NCBI GenBank assembly: GCA_036787955.1
Contig: DAIQOI010000004.1
Coordinates: 124,001-188,000 of the forward strand
Direction of reading: 5' to 3'
Length of the DNA: 64,000 nucleotides
From: UBA2336 sp036787955
GTDB lineage: Bacteria; Bacteroidota; Bacteroidia; Cytophagales; Cyclobacteriaceae
Of the stretch, positions 34,834 through 42,944 are shown in pieces (within the stretch, counting starts at the first letter, position 1; each line of letters begins with the position of its first letter). Below the pieces are notes generated by a model. That model did no database searches and was not told the DNA's origin. It was given only the letters and a program-made list of their open reading frames with translations. Position numbers and translations under genes: made by a program.

Positions 34834-35622
34834 TCAGATTAGGCTTGATATAACAAGGTTCAATACTTCAACCAGTATAAGAATAATGATGATCATTTCC
34901 AGCAGGTTGCTTTCGCGTTGATTGGAGATATCCATGAAAATGCGCAGGTTCTCATCAATAATACGCATCATGTATTCCAACTCGCTGAATCGCAGACGCA
35001 AATCAAAATGACGAATCAAGCCCTGATGAAGTTTATCAAGAAATTCATCATCCCAAACCAGCTCGGGCGCATCAAATACATAGATATTTTCAGCTACTTC
35101 ATTTTGTGTATTCAATGCCTTGCCTATAAACCGCAACATGTTTTTACGGCTGATCTTCAGCTTGCCGCTGTTTTCTAAATGAAAGGTAAATACCTTTACT
35201 TCACCGAGCAACTGCTCGGTTACTGCATGGTAATGATCCATGGCCACTGATTGTGCCAGGTTAAACATGGCAATGCGGATAACCTTTTCATCGCAGCGAT
35301 CGAGTACCACCTCTCCAAAACGAAACTGCAGTTCGCTACCCGCCTCCACCAACAATACGTGCTCATCGCGCAGCCAGTTCGGCACCGGATTGCGCTGGTG
35401 CGACTGTATGGCCTTCACCGCCCACTTCATCTCATCTTCGGTGTAGCCGCTGAACACCACCACGCCATAGTTGAAATAATATTGATACTTGCCCCCGCCG
35501 AAACCATAGAACAACTCAGAAGATGAATCGGCCAATGGCTTTATGTCCAGGAAATTTTTAATTCCCTTTATATCCAGCTGGTTGGCAACCAGAAAAGCGG
35601 TAAGCGTTATTCGCTGAGGCAT
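34834..35622 (-). CDS. RMD1/DUF155 family protein
   Basis: A 262-residue member of the DUF155/RMD1 family, related to yeast Rmd1/Sif2 and bacterial YagE-like proteins. The N-terminal alpha/beta part contains the FGGGKYQYYFNYGVVVFSG stretch, and a C-terminal hydrophobic hairpin (about 235-258, rich in Ile and Leu) anchors it. I start at MPQRITLTAF because the upstream extension (to 35748) overlaps the divergent S1/P1 nuclease gene. Function in bacteria is unknown; mitochondrial relatives act in RNA or ribosome maintenance. It is directly joined to the GCS2-type gene. Confidence 0.82.
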   Translation of the reverse strand: MPQRITLTAFLVANQLDIKGIKNFLDIKPLADSSSELFYGFGGGKYQYYFNYGVVVFSGYTEDEMKWAVKAIQSHQRNPVPNWLRDEHVLLVEAGSELQFRFGEVVLDRCDEKVIRIAMFNLAQSVAMDHYHAVTEQLLGEVKVFTFHLENSGKLKISRKNMLRFIGKALNTQNEVAENIYVFDAPELVWDDEFLDKLHQGLIRHFDLRLRFSELEYMMRIIDENLRIFMDISNQRESNLLEMIIIILILVEVLNLVISSLI

Positions 35623-35707
35623 AACCTGTGGTTCGCTTAAAATTAAAATAAGTATCGAAAACAGAAGCGTAAATTTTACATATTTGCCGCCCGAAACAGG
35701 CAGGTTC

Positions 35708-36478
35708 ATGAATCGGTTGCTCACACTCATTATCCTATTTCTGTTCAATCTTTCCGCAATGGCGTGGGGTCCTACCGGCCACCGCGTTACAGGCTACATA
35801 GCTGAAAAGTATTTAACCAAAAAAGCAAAGAAGGCCATTCGTCAGATTTTAGGCGGCCAGTCGTTAGCCATGGTGAGTACCTGGATGGACGAAGTACGAT
35901 CAGATTCAGCCTATGATTACATGGCCGACTGGCATTGGGTAACTATTCCTGACGGCCAAACGTACGAACAGGCTGAAAAGAATCCTAAGGGCGATGTTAT
36001 CATGACCCTTGAGCGCATCATCGCCGAGCTGAAATCAAAAAAGCTTGCGCCCGCTGAAGAAGCCGAACGGATTAAAATTCTCGTTCACCTGGTGGGCGAT
36101 ATCCACCAGCCTTTGCATGTGGGGAGGGGCGATGACCGCGGAGGAAATGACGTACGCGTTATGTGGTTCCGATCCGACAGCAACCTGCATCGGGTATGGG
36201 ATAGCGACATGATCGATGACACCCGCTTAAGTTATACCGAATTGGCCGAATCGCTGCTTCTTCCTTCCGACTCGCTGCGCAAAGCATGGCAGCAGGCAAC
36301 CGTGCGCGACTGGGCTTACGAAAGCATGAAGTACCGGAAACAGGTGTACGATACCGGCAATAACCGACTGGGTTACGCATATTCGTATAAGTACTTCCAC
36401 ATTGTGCGTGAACGCCTGTTGCAGGCAGGCGCGCGGCTGGCCGGCATTTTAAATGAAATCTACGGAAAGGGAAAGTAA
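35708..36478 (+). CDS. S1/P1-type secreted nuclease
   Basis: A 256-residue zinc-dependent single-strand nuclease/phosphohydrolase. The signal peptide is cleaved after AMA so that the mature protein begins WGPTGHR; the N-terminal Trp itself is a zinc ligand. The other ligands appear in order: HR, the DWHWV segment, HLVGDIHQPLHVG and GNDVRVMW, then NLHRVWDSD. Length and motif order fit S1/P1 nucleases. Start at MNRLLTL is preferred over an upstream ATG 8 codons earlier, which gives an atypical N-terminus. It is divergent from the RMD1 gene. Confidence 0.93.
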   Translation: MNRLLTLIILFLFNLSAMAWGPTGHRVTGYIAEKYLTKKAKKAIRQILGGQSLAMVSTWMDEVRSDSAYDYMADWHWVTIPDGQTYEQAEKNPKGDVIMTLERIIAELKSKKLAPAEEAERIKILVHLVGDIHQPLHVGRGDDRGGNDVRVMWFRSDSNLHRVWDSDMIDDTRLSYTELAESLLLPSDSLRKAWQQATVRDWAYESMKYRKQVYDTGNNRLGYAYSYKYFHIVRERLLQAGARLAGILNEIYGKGK

Positions 36479-36634
36479 GACTTCCCTCGTTTTTACTACG
36501 TAGCCCATAAAATATTTGTTGGCGCTGAAGATAAAAATCAGGGCTATTGTGTATCTTTATAATTGCAAATTCACTTGCTGTACCGCAACCAGCAAACGGA
36601 CTTGCCTGCAATAAAAACCCTCTAATTTCTGTAT

Positions 36635-37087
36635 ATGGAACATCCCATTCAGTTTTATTACAACCTGTTCGAGGAAGCTTTAGCTGACTTCCAGATTGAT
36701 CCGGCAGCGGCCCGGGGTCAGCAACCCGGCCAATGGAATTTAAAACTTGGATCGGCCAGTGTGTGGGCGGACATTTTTCAGTCTAAAGACGCACAGGGCA
36801 ACCTTACCAACTATGGCTATTTTCAGGTAATGGCTCCTGTGTGTGATGTGCCGGTCAACAATCAGCATTTGTTCACAAAAGAACTGCTGGAAATCAACCA
36901 CGGCTTGTACGGGGTTGCCTTTACCATTTTTCAGGAAAAAGCTTATATCAAGTCCATCCGCGAATTGCAGGGACTGGACAAGGAAGAGATCAAGAGCACC
37001 CTGAACCGCGTAGGTATTTATGCCGATGATTTTGATGACAAACTGAAGGCCAAATATTTCGTTTTTTCCGGCGGAAGCCGCGGCTGA
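36635..37087 (+). CDS. Small YbjN-like conserved protein
   Basis: A 150-residue soluble protein with the compact strand-helix pattern of YbjN/type III chaperone-like folds (GSASVWADIFQ, NYGYFQVMAPVCDVP, LLEINHGLYGVAF). No catalytic residues are evident. Its stop is 8 bases from the end of the AAA+ ATPase gene on the other strand. YbjN-type proteins often accompany larger regulatory or secretion machinery, so a link to the AAA+ protein is possible but not shown. The intergenic 36479-36634 holds no gene. Confidence 0.75.
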   Translation: MEHPIQFYYNLFEEALADFQIDPAAARGQQPGQWNLKLGSASVWADIFQSKDAQGNLTNYGYFQVMAPVCDVPVNNQHLFTKELLEINHGLYGVAFTIFQEKAYIKSIRELQGLDKEEIKSTLNRVGIYADDFDDKLKAKYFVFSGGSRG

Positions 37088-37095
37088 CCAAACAG

Positions 37096-38901
37096 TTATT
37101 TTTTCCCTACACTGAATCCCAAAGACCTTCGGCCGGTATCGTGGTCTTTGATTTCAAATTCGCGCACATCATCGAAAATAAGCGTGCGCAGCATATCGGG
37201 TGTGCGCTCTTCTTTTTTCATGGCAGCCAACCGCAGATGCTGGTTTTTCACGGCTTCGGCTGCTACCTGCCGCACGGTGCGTGCATTGCCAAAATGCTTG
37301 TCGCGGCGGGCGTGCAGAAAAGCAAAGTAATTTTTCAGATGGGCTGCTGCCTGCTCATCGGGATAAACATCTTCTTTTTTGAAGAAACTCAACGCAATGG
37401 TAAACATTTCATCGGGCGAATAATCTTCAAAAACAAAGTACTTGTCGAAGCGTGAACGCAAGCCCGGATTGGAGTTGATAAACTCGTGCATGTTGTCGGT
37501 ATAACCCGCCACAATTACACCGAACTTACCGCGAAAGTCCTCCATGCGTTTCAGGATAACCTGAATGGCCTCGGCACCAAAATCGTGTTGTGCTCCGCGT
37601 TCATTGGCCAGCGAGTAGGCTTCATCAATAAACAAAATGCCCCCCATGGCCTCTTCTATTTTTTCTGCTGTTTTAATGGCTGTTTGTCCCACATAGCCGG
37701 CTACCAGCCCCTGCCTGTCAACTTCCACCAGGTGGCCCTTGGCAAGAATACCCAGTCCTTTGTAAATTTTAGACAATATGCGGGCAACGGTGGTTTTTCC
37801 GGTGCCGGGATTGCCGGTAAATACCGAATGGAGCGAAAACCTGTTGAGCACATCTTTGCCGGTTTCCTGGTAAAACTGCACCAGCTTTACCATCTCATTC
37901 ACTTCTTCTTTAACGGCGTGCAAGCCGGTTAAAGCATTCAGTTCAGCCAGGCTTTCCTGCAAAATTTCTTCACGGCTTTTTCCCGCTGTCGGATCCACTT
38001 CGGCCAGCGATTTAGCAACATGCTTCGGATCGGATATAACCACTGCGTTGCCTTCTTTTGCCTGATCGCCCACCTGAAAAGCCACCGATGCTATCAGGTT
38101 GTCCATGAACACAACCTCAAGGGTATAGACATCTTTTTTCCACGATCCGGGTGAATCATTTCCCCATGAGGGATAGACATAATACAAATGCCCGGCTGTA
38201 TTGGCCGGCACATGGATAAGGCGGGTGCTTCGTCCCTTTAAATGGCCGGCATCATCGCAGTAATTGAAAAAGAGTTCCGCGTAGTAAGCGCTGTTGGTTT
38301 TGTTTTTCAGGCAAAATTCACCCCATACATAGCGGGTTTCCTGGGCATTGAATTGAAGCAGGTATTTTTTGTTGGGCAGGGAGGGCGCCTGGGCATCCCC
38401 TTCAAACAACTTAAAATGCTGTATATCGAAATATTTATTTTCACCGGGTGCCGATGGCCCCAGATCTTCAACATAAAACTGAGTACTGCCGGCAAGGGTG
38501 TTATTGATGTAAGCTTCCCACTCATAATTTCCGCGCATCCAGTAAGCCCCGGGTTCGGTATTGCCCCACGAATCGCGGATATAGACGATGTTCTCATCTT
38601 TTTGCACCTTCCGTTGCTGGGTAAGGCTGCAGAGTTCCCGGCGACCGCCGGGGGTTATGTAATAACATTTCAGGGTCACGTCCACATCCCATTCGGCTTC
38701 GTCAAAAAGTTTATTAAAAAAGGAAAACTCTACCCGCATAAAGGTGGTTTCGTAGCGGTCGTACACCAGCCGGTATTTTTTTGTGCCATCAGCCAGCCAT
38801 TCATCCGAAGCATGCACCTTAAGCGCGCGAAACTTGTAAGGGGCCGGTACCTGGTTGCCAGATGCAGGATTAGGGTTTTCGGGTGACATGCCCATGTTCA
38901 T
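37096..38901 (-). CDS. CbbX/SpoVK-type AAA+ ATPase with duplicated N-terminal domain
   Basis: 601 residues. The N-terminal half holds two similar beta-rich repeats (about 23-145 and 157-277), each with a S-W-G-N-x2-P-G signature (111-118 and 245-252) and a preceding Tyr-rich strand. A linker (about 285-345) leads to one AAA+ domain: Walker A GNPGTGKT (363-370), Walker B GILFIDEA (421-428), sensor 1 VIVAGYTDN and the SRFDKYF arginine region. The AAA part resembles CbbX/SpoVK/EccA ATPases that remodel protein complexes. The duplicated N-domain I do not recognise; it would be the substrate- or partner-binding part. No signal peptide. Tail-to-tail with the YbjN-like gene. Confidence 0.85.
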   Translation of the reverse strand: MNMGMSPENPNPASGNQVPAPYKFRALKVHASDEWLADGTKKYRLVYDRYETTFMRVEFSFFNKLFDEAEWDVDVTLKCYYITPGGRRELCSLTQQRKVQKDENIVYIRDSWGNTEPGAYWMRGNYEWEAYINNTLAGSTQFYVEDLGPSAPGENKYFDIQHFKLFEGDAQAPSLPNKKYLLQFNAQETRYVWGEFCLKNKTNSAYYAELFFNYCDDAGHLKGRSTRLIHVPANTAGHLYYVYPSWGNDSPGSWKKDVYTLEVVFMDNLIASVAFQVGDQAKEGNAVVISDPKHVAKSLAEVDPTAGKSREEILQESLAELNALTGLHAVKEEVNEMVKLVQFYQETGKDVLNRFSLHSVFTGNPGTGKTTVARILSKIYKGLGILAKGHLVEVDRQGLVAGYVGQTAIKTAEKIEEAMGGILFIDEAYSLANERGAQHDFGAEAIQVILKRMEDFRGKFGVIVAGYTDNMHEFINSNPGLRSRFDKYFVFEDYSPDEMFTIALSFFKKEDVYPDEQAAAHLKNYFAFLHARRDKHFGNARTVRQVAAEAVKNQHLRLAAMKKEERTPDMLRTLIFDDVREFEIKDHDTGRRSLGFSVGKK

Positions 38902-39001
38902 TTTAAGAAGTTCAAGTTAAGAAATTCGGCCAAAGACCCGATAAAAAAATTTAAGTAACCCCAAAAGCGTGAGGAATCGAATAAAACCCGAAGATCAGGG
39001 G

Positions 39002-39073
39002 TGGTCTCACCGGGAGTCGAACCCAGATCAAGAGTTTAGGAAACTCCTATTCTATCCATTGAACTATGAGACC
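39002..39073 (-). tRNA. tRNA-Arg (anticodon CCU)
   Basis: A 72-base cloverleaf on the minus strand. The acceptor GGTCTCA pairs with TGAGACC, discriminator A; the anticodon stem GGAGT/ACTCT (one G-U pair) encloses TTCCTAA, giving anticodon CCT, reading AGG. The T arm has GGTTCGACTCC. CCA is not encoded. Confidence 0.94.
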
Positions 39074-39131
39074 ACCCCTGCAAATCGGGCATGGTTACCG
39101 AAAAGTTGTGCAAAGTTAAAAAACCTTGGTA

Positions 39132-40340
39132 TCAGGACAGCTCAAAAGGCGCAAATACATACCCATCTTTCAGGTAGTTGGGATAAATGGTTACATAAAC
39201 CTTTTTTACTTCTTCAAACAAAAGATGTTTAAGTGCCAGCATATTTTCGCCTGTTGTAGCCGAAACCATCAGGATGTGTTCAAAACCCTGCTGGCGGTAA
39301 AAGCCCAGCATATCTTCCGGTTTTAGTTCCGGATGTGCCCTGCGGAAAGCATCAATCTTGTTTAATACAAGGATGGTAGTTTTGTTGCCCGCACCTATTT
39401 CCTGCAAGGTGTGATTAACCACCTCTATCTGATTATGGTGGTACGGATGCGACACATCGACTACATGAAGAAGGATGTGCGCTTCGCGTACTTCATCCAG
39501 GGTTGACTTAAAAGATTCAATCAGATGATGCGGCAACTTGCGGATGAAGCCCACCGTATCCGACAACAAAAAGGGAATATTGCCGAGCTTCACCTTGCGT
39601 ACCGTGGAATCGACCGTGGCAAATAGTTTGTTTTCAGCCAGCACCCGGGCATCGGAGAGCACATTCATTAAGGTAGACTTGCCGGCATTGGTATACCCCA
39701 CCAGTGCCACACGAACGGTGTCTTCGCGTGCCTTTCGCTGCGTAATTCGCTGCTGTTCAATTTTTCGCAGCCTTTCTTTCAGCACCGCTATCTGATGGCG
39801 GATGTTTCTGCGGTCGGTTTCGATCTCTTTCTCACCTGCCCCGCCACGGGTGCCGGTGCCCCCACGCTGGCGCTCCAGGTGCGTCCACAGGCGCGTAAGC
39901 CGCGGCAGCAGGTACTGGTTGCGGGCCAATTCTACCTGCGTGCGCGCCTGGGCGGTTTTTGCCCGGTTAAGAAAAATATCCAGTATGAGCAGGCTTCGGT
40001 CGTATATGCGCACGGAAAGCTGACCCTCCTCCCTGTCTTTCGGGTTAAGTTCCCGTTCCAGGTTCCGCAATTGCGAAGGCGAAAGGTCATCATCGAAAAT
40101 AACTTCGGTGGCTTTGACAAAGTGAACCAGGCGTTTTAATTCCTCTACTTTCCCTTTGCCAATGAAAGTCCGGGGATCGGGCTTTTGGATATTCTGCACA
40201 ATTCTTCCTGCTTCGCGCATTCCGGCTGTTTCGGCAAGAAAAGCCAGTTCGTCCAGATGCTCTTCAGTCAGTTCAGGCTGCCGCGTATTGCCCAAAGCCA
40301 CCAGCACAGCCGGCCGCAGGTGCGCGGTATTTCTGTTCAT
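39132..40340 (-). CDS. hflX: Ribosome-associated GTPase HflX
   Basis: A 402-residue GTPase that splits stalled or stressed 70S ribosomes. The N-terminal HflX domain (about 1-185, with RNLERELNPKDREEGQLSV and the GGTGTRGGAGE glycine-rich segment) precedes the G domain: G1 GYTNAGKST, G3 DTVGF, G4 NKID, and the IRKLPHHLI switch. Typical length. It is expressed away from the EPS cluster that begins about 170 bases beyond its start on the other strand. Confidence 0.95.
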   Translation of the reverse strand: MNRNTAHLRPAVLVALGNTRQPELTEEHLDELAFLAETAGMREAGRIVQNIQKPDPRTFIGKGKVEELKRLVHFVKATEVIFDDDLSPSQLRNLERELNPKDREEGQLSVRIYDRSLLILDIFLNRAKTAQARTQVELARNQYLLPRLTRLWTHLERQRGGTGTRGGAGEKEIETDRRNIRHQIAVLKERLRKIEQQRITQRKAREDTVRVALVGYTNAGKSTLMNVLSDARVLAENKLFATVDSTVRKVKLGNIPFLLSDTVGFIRKLPHHLIESFKSTLDEVREAHILLHVVDVSHPYHHNQIEVVNHTLQEIGAGNKTTILVLNKIDAFRRAHPELKPEDMLGFYRQQGFEHILMVSATTGENMLALKHLLFEEVKKVYVTIYPNYLKDGYVFAPFELS

Positions 40341-40427
40341 AATGCAATTTTAACCCAAATTCAGGATGGCTGCACAATAAAATGTGGCCCCAGCGCGGAT
40401 AATTTTCCTGAGCCGGTTACTTTTTTC

Positions 40428-40435
40428 TAATTTTG
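40428..40435 (+). promoter_or_regulatory. Candidate -7 element for the EPS cluster
   Basis: TAATTTTG fits TAnnTTTG exactly and lies about 70 bases before the first glycosyltransferase start in the divergent hflX/EPS intergenic region. A matching -33 TTTG is not clear. Confidence 0.3.
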
Positions 40436-40506
40436 TCAATTCACCGATGCTTGTGTCAGTTCATCTGTCTATAGAATCAGTTGGTCGTTAATGAGCTTTA
40501 ATCCTC

Positions 40507-41622
40507 ATGCGCATTGCCATTGTACTAAACACGTCCTGGAACATCTACAACTTCCGGCTTAATCTTGCAAAATCCCTCCAACAGGCAGGGCATGAAGTGC
40601 ACGCAGTGGCCCCCAGGGATAATTACACACCCCTTTTAATAAAAGAGGGACTGACGTATCATCCGGTGAAAATGGACAGCCGTGGGGCCAATCCAATCAG
40701 GGATCTTGCCCTCATATTTGAGTTGCGCGACATTTACAGGCGCATAAAGCCGGATGTAATTCTGCATTTTACCATCAAACCCAACATTTACGGAACACTG
40801 GCGGCCGCCTCTTTGGGAATTCCGGTAATCAACAATGTTTGCGGACTGGGAACTGCTTTTTTAAAGAGGGACATCGTTTCAAAAATTGCCCTCTGGTTGT
40901 ACCGGCTTAGTTTTCGCTTTGCCAACAAAGTGTTTTTTCAAAACGCAGACGACCTGGAACTTTTCGTGAACAGCCGGCTGATTGAAAGAAACCAGGCCGA
41001 CCTGGTGCCCGGTTCGGGTATTGATTTATCTCACTTTATGCCGGTACCCAGAAAAAAAGAAAAACCTTTCACTTTTCTGCTGATATCGCGCCTCATTACC
41101 GACAAAGGCATCCTGGAATACATCCAGGCTGTTGAGCAACTGCGCAAAGAGGGCATGCCTGCCCGGTTTCAGTTATTGGGTGCAATAGATCCCAAACACA
41201 AGCGAGGTATTCCCAGAGAAACCATCCAACAGTGGATTGATTCGGGAACCATCGAGTACTTAGGCACAACCCGGGATGTACGGCTTTTTATTGAGCAGGC
41301 CGATTGCGTGGTGCTGCCCTCTTACCGCGAAGGCACACCCCGTACATTACTGGAAGCCGCCAGCATGGGGCGGCCTCTTATCGCTACCAATGTGCCTGGC
41401 TGCAGGCAGGTGGTTGAACATGGCAAAAACGGCCTGCTTTGTGCAAGCAAAAGTGCAGAAGACCTGGCCGCCAAGATGCGCATGATGGCAACCTTCTCCG
41501 AAGATGCGCTGCAGGAATTTTCCTTCAATGCCCGAAAAAAAGTAGAACGGGAATTTGACGAATCGCTGGTTATTTCAAAATATTTGCAAGCGCTAACTTC
41601 TGTAACCAGCAATCGCTCCTGA
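40507..41622 (+). CDS. Family 4 glycosyltransferase
   Basis: A 371-residue GT-B enzyme of family 4 that transfers a sugar from an activated donor onto a growing lipid-linked or surface polysaccharide. The N-terminal half begins RIAIVLNTSWNIYNFRLNLAK, with the HFTIKPNIYG segment; the C-terminal half has the retaining-GT4 signature EGTPRTLLEA with the catalytic-site E-x7-E spacing and LLISRLITDKGI. Donor and acceptor are unknown. It is the first gene of the EPS cluster; its TGA shares its A with the start of the epimerase gene. Confidence 0.9.
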   Translation: MRIAIVLNTSWNIYNFRLNLAKSLQQAGHEVHAVAPRDNYTPLLIKEGLTYHPVKMDSRGANPIRDLALIFELRDIYRRIKPDVILHFTIKPNIYGTLAAASLGIPVINNVCGLGTAFLKRDIVSKIALWLYRLSFRFANKVFFQNADDLELFVNSRLIERNQADLVPGSGIDLSHFMPVPRKKEKPFTFLLISRLITDKGILEYIQAVEQLRKEGMPARFQLLGAIDPKHKRGIPRETIQQWIDSGTIEYLGTTRDVRLFIEQADCVVLPSYREGTPRTLLEAASMGRPLIATNVPGCRQVVEHGKNGLLCASKSAEDLAAKMRMMATFSEDALQEFSFNARKKVEREFDESLVISKYLQALTSVTSNRS

Positions 41623-42179
41623 TGGAGGTAATTAAAACTGAATTCGAAGGGCTTATCCAGATAATCCCCACCGTTTATACCGATAACCGGGGATGGTTTT
41701 TTGAGTTTTTCAAAGAAAGTGCTTTCCGTGAATTGGGCATAACCGAAAAGTTTATGCAAGAAAACATATCTTACTCCCGCAAGGGCGTTATCCGCGGAAT
41801 GCATTTTCAGCTTACCCCGTTCGAACAGGCCAAGGTGGTAAGCGTTTTGAGCGGAAAAGTGCTCGATGCAGTAATTGACCTGCGAAGTAATTCGCCTACC
41901 TTCGGCAGGGTTTATACCTGCCTGCTGACTGCCGAAAAGCATAACATCCTGATGGTGCCTGCCGGATTTGCCCACGGTTTTGCCGCCATGGAAGATTCGG
42001 TATTTATTTACAAAACCAACACCGAATACAACCCAGCTGCCGAACAGGGTATCATCTGGAACGACCCCAGCCTGAACATCCCCTGGCCTTTCAATAATCC
42101 CATCCTTTCAGAAAAAGATCGCAACCTGCCCACCTTCGATGAGTTGTTAAGAAAATCCGTAATTTCACGAGCTAAATAA
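41622..42179 (+). CDS. rfbC: dTDP-4-dehydrorhamnose 3,5-epimerase family protein
   Basis: A 185-residue cupin-fold epimerase. Visible features are the DNRGWFFE opening, RGMHFQL with the catalytic His, the VLDAVIDLR strand, and FAHGFAAMEDSVF. Together they support dTDP-L-rhamnose synthesis, step 3. The rest of the pathway (rfbA, B, D) is not in the window. Its ATG overlaps the previous TGA by one base, coupling it to the glycosyltransferase. Confidence 0.9.
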   Translation: MEVIKTEFEGLIQIIPTVYTDNRGWFFEFFKESAFRELGITEKFMQENISYSRKGVIRGMHFQLTPFEQAKVVSVLSGKVLDAVIDLRSNSPTFGRVYTCLLTAEKHNILMVPAGFAHGFAAMEDSVFIYKTNTEYNPAAEQGIIWNDPSLNIPWPFNNPILSEKDRNLPTFDELLRKSVISRAK

Positions 42180-42180
42180 G

Positions 42181-42939
42181 TTGCTCGTGTACCGAACTTT
42201 CGTAATCCAGCTACTTCTTGCTTCTCTTTGTGCATGCGGCACCTACCGCAAAAACATTATGTTTAAAACCGATACACCCGATGCTTTCAAGGTAAAGGAA
42301 GCAGCGCAAAAGGTTGAACGAAATTACATTATCCGGAAAAACGATCTGCTTAAAGTGAGCGTATTTACCAATCAGGGCGAAAGAATAATTGACCCTGACC
42401 TTGAGTTGTTTAAAGGAATAAATCAACAGGGGGCTCAGCTTAAACCCGACCCGGAATACCTGGTAAATACCGAAGGCATCGTGCGGCTGCCATTGGTTGG
42501 GGACATAAAAGTAGAGGGCCTAACACTGCGTCAGGCCGAAGAAATGCTGCAAAAAGCCTACAGCAGCTATTACACCAATCCTTTTGTAATTTTGCAGTGC
42601 ACAAGCAACAGGGTTATAGTGCTGGGTTTGCCGCAAAGCAAGGTCATACCCCTGCCATACGAAAACATCACACTGGCCGAAGCAATCGCCATGGCTGGTG
42701 GGCTTGATCGCGATTCGCGTGCCGACAATATCCGCGTGCTTCGCGGAGAACAGTTTTTTATAGCAGACCTCAGCACGCTGAACGGCTACACCACAAACAA
42801 TCTGCTCATTCAACCGGGTGATATCATTTATATCGAGCCCATCCGCAGGCCGGTGAGCGAAGCCCTGCGCGACTACATTTCGCTGGTATCCATACTAAGC
42901 AGTCTTACAACCTTAATTGTTGTGCTCAATACCCGCTGA
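42181..42939 (+). CDS. Wza-type polysaccharide export lipoprotein
   Basis: A 252-residue outer-membrane export protein. The hydrophobic N-terminus ends in a lipobox (SLCAC, Cys19), then a Poly_export domain (about 48-130: LLKVSVFTN, VNTEGIVRLPLVGDIKVEGLTLRQAEE) and a SLBB-like domain (AEAIAMAGGLDRDSRADNIRVLRG). The C-terminus has a hydrophobic stretch. It starts at TTG; a GTG two codons later is the other option. It sits between the epimerase and the Wzc-like gene, the normal order for Wzx/Wzy-dependent export. Confidence 0.92.
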   Translation: MLVYRTFVIQLLLASLCACGTYRKNIMFKTDTPDAFKVKEAAQKVERNYIIRKNDLLKVSVFTNQGERIIDPDLELFKGINQQGAQLKPDPEYLVNTEGIVRLPLVGDIKVEGLTLRQAEEMLQKAYSSYYTNPFVILQCTSNRVIVLGLPQSKVIPLPYENITLAEAIAMAGGLDRDSRADNIRVLRGEQFFIADLSTLNGYTTNNLLIQPGDIIYIEPIRRPVSEALRDYISLVSILSSLTTLIVVLNTR

Positions 42940-42944
42940 AAGCT

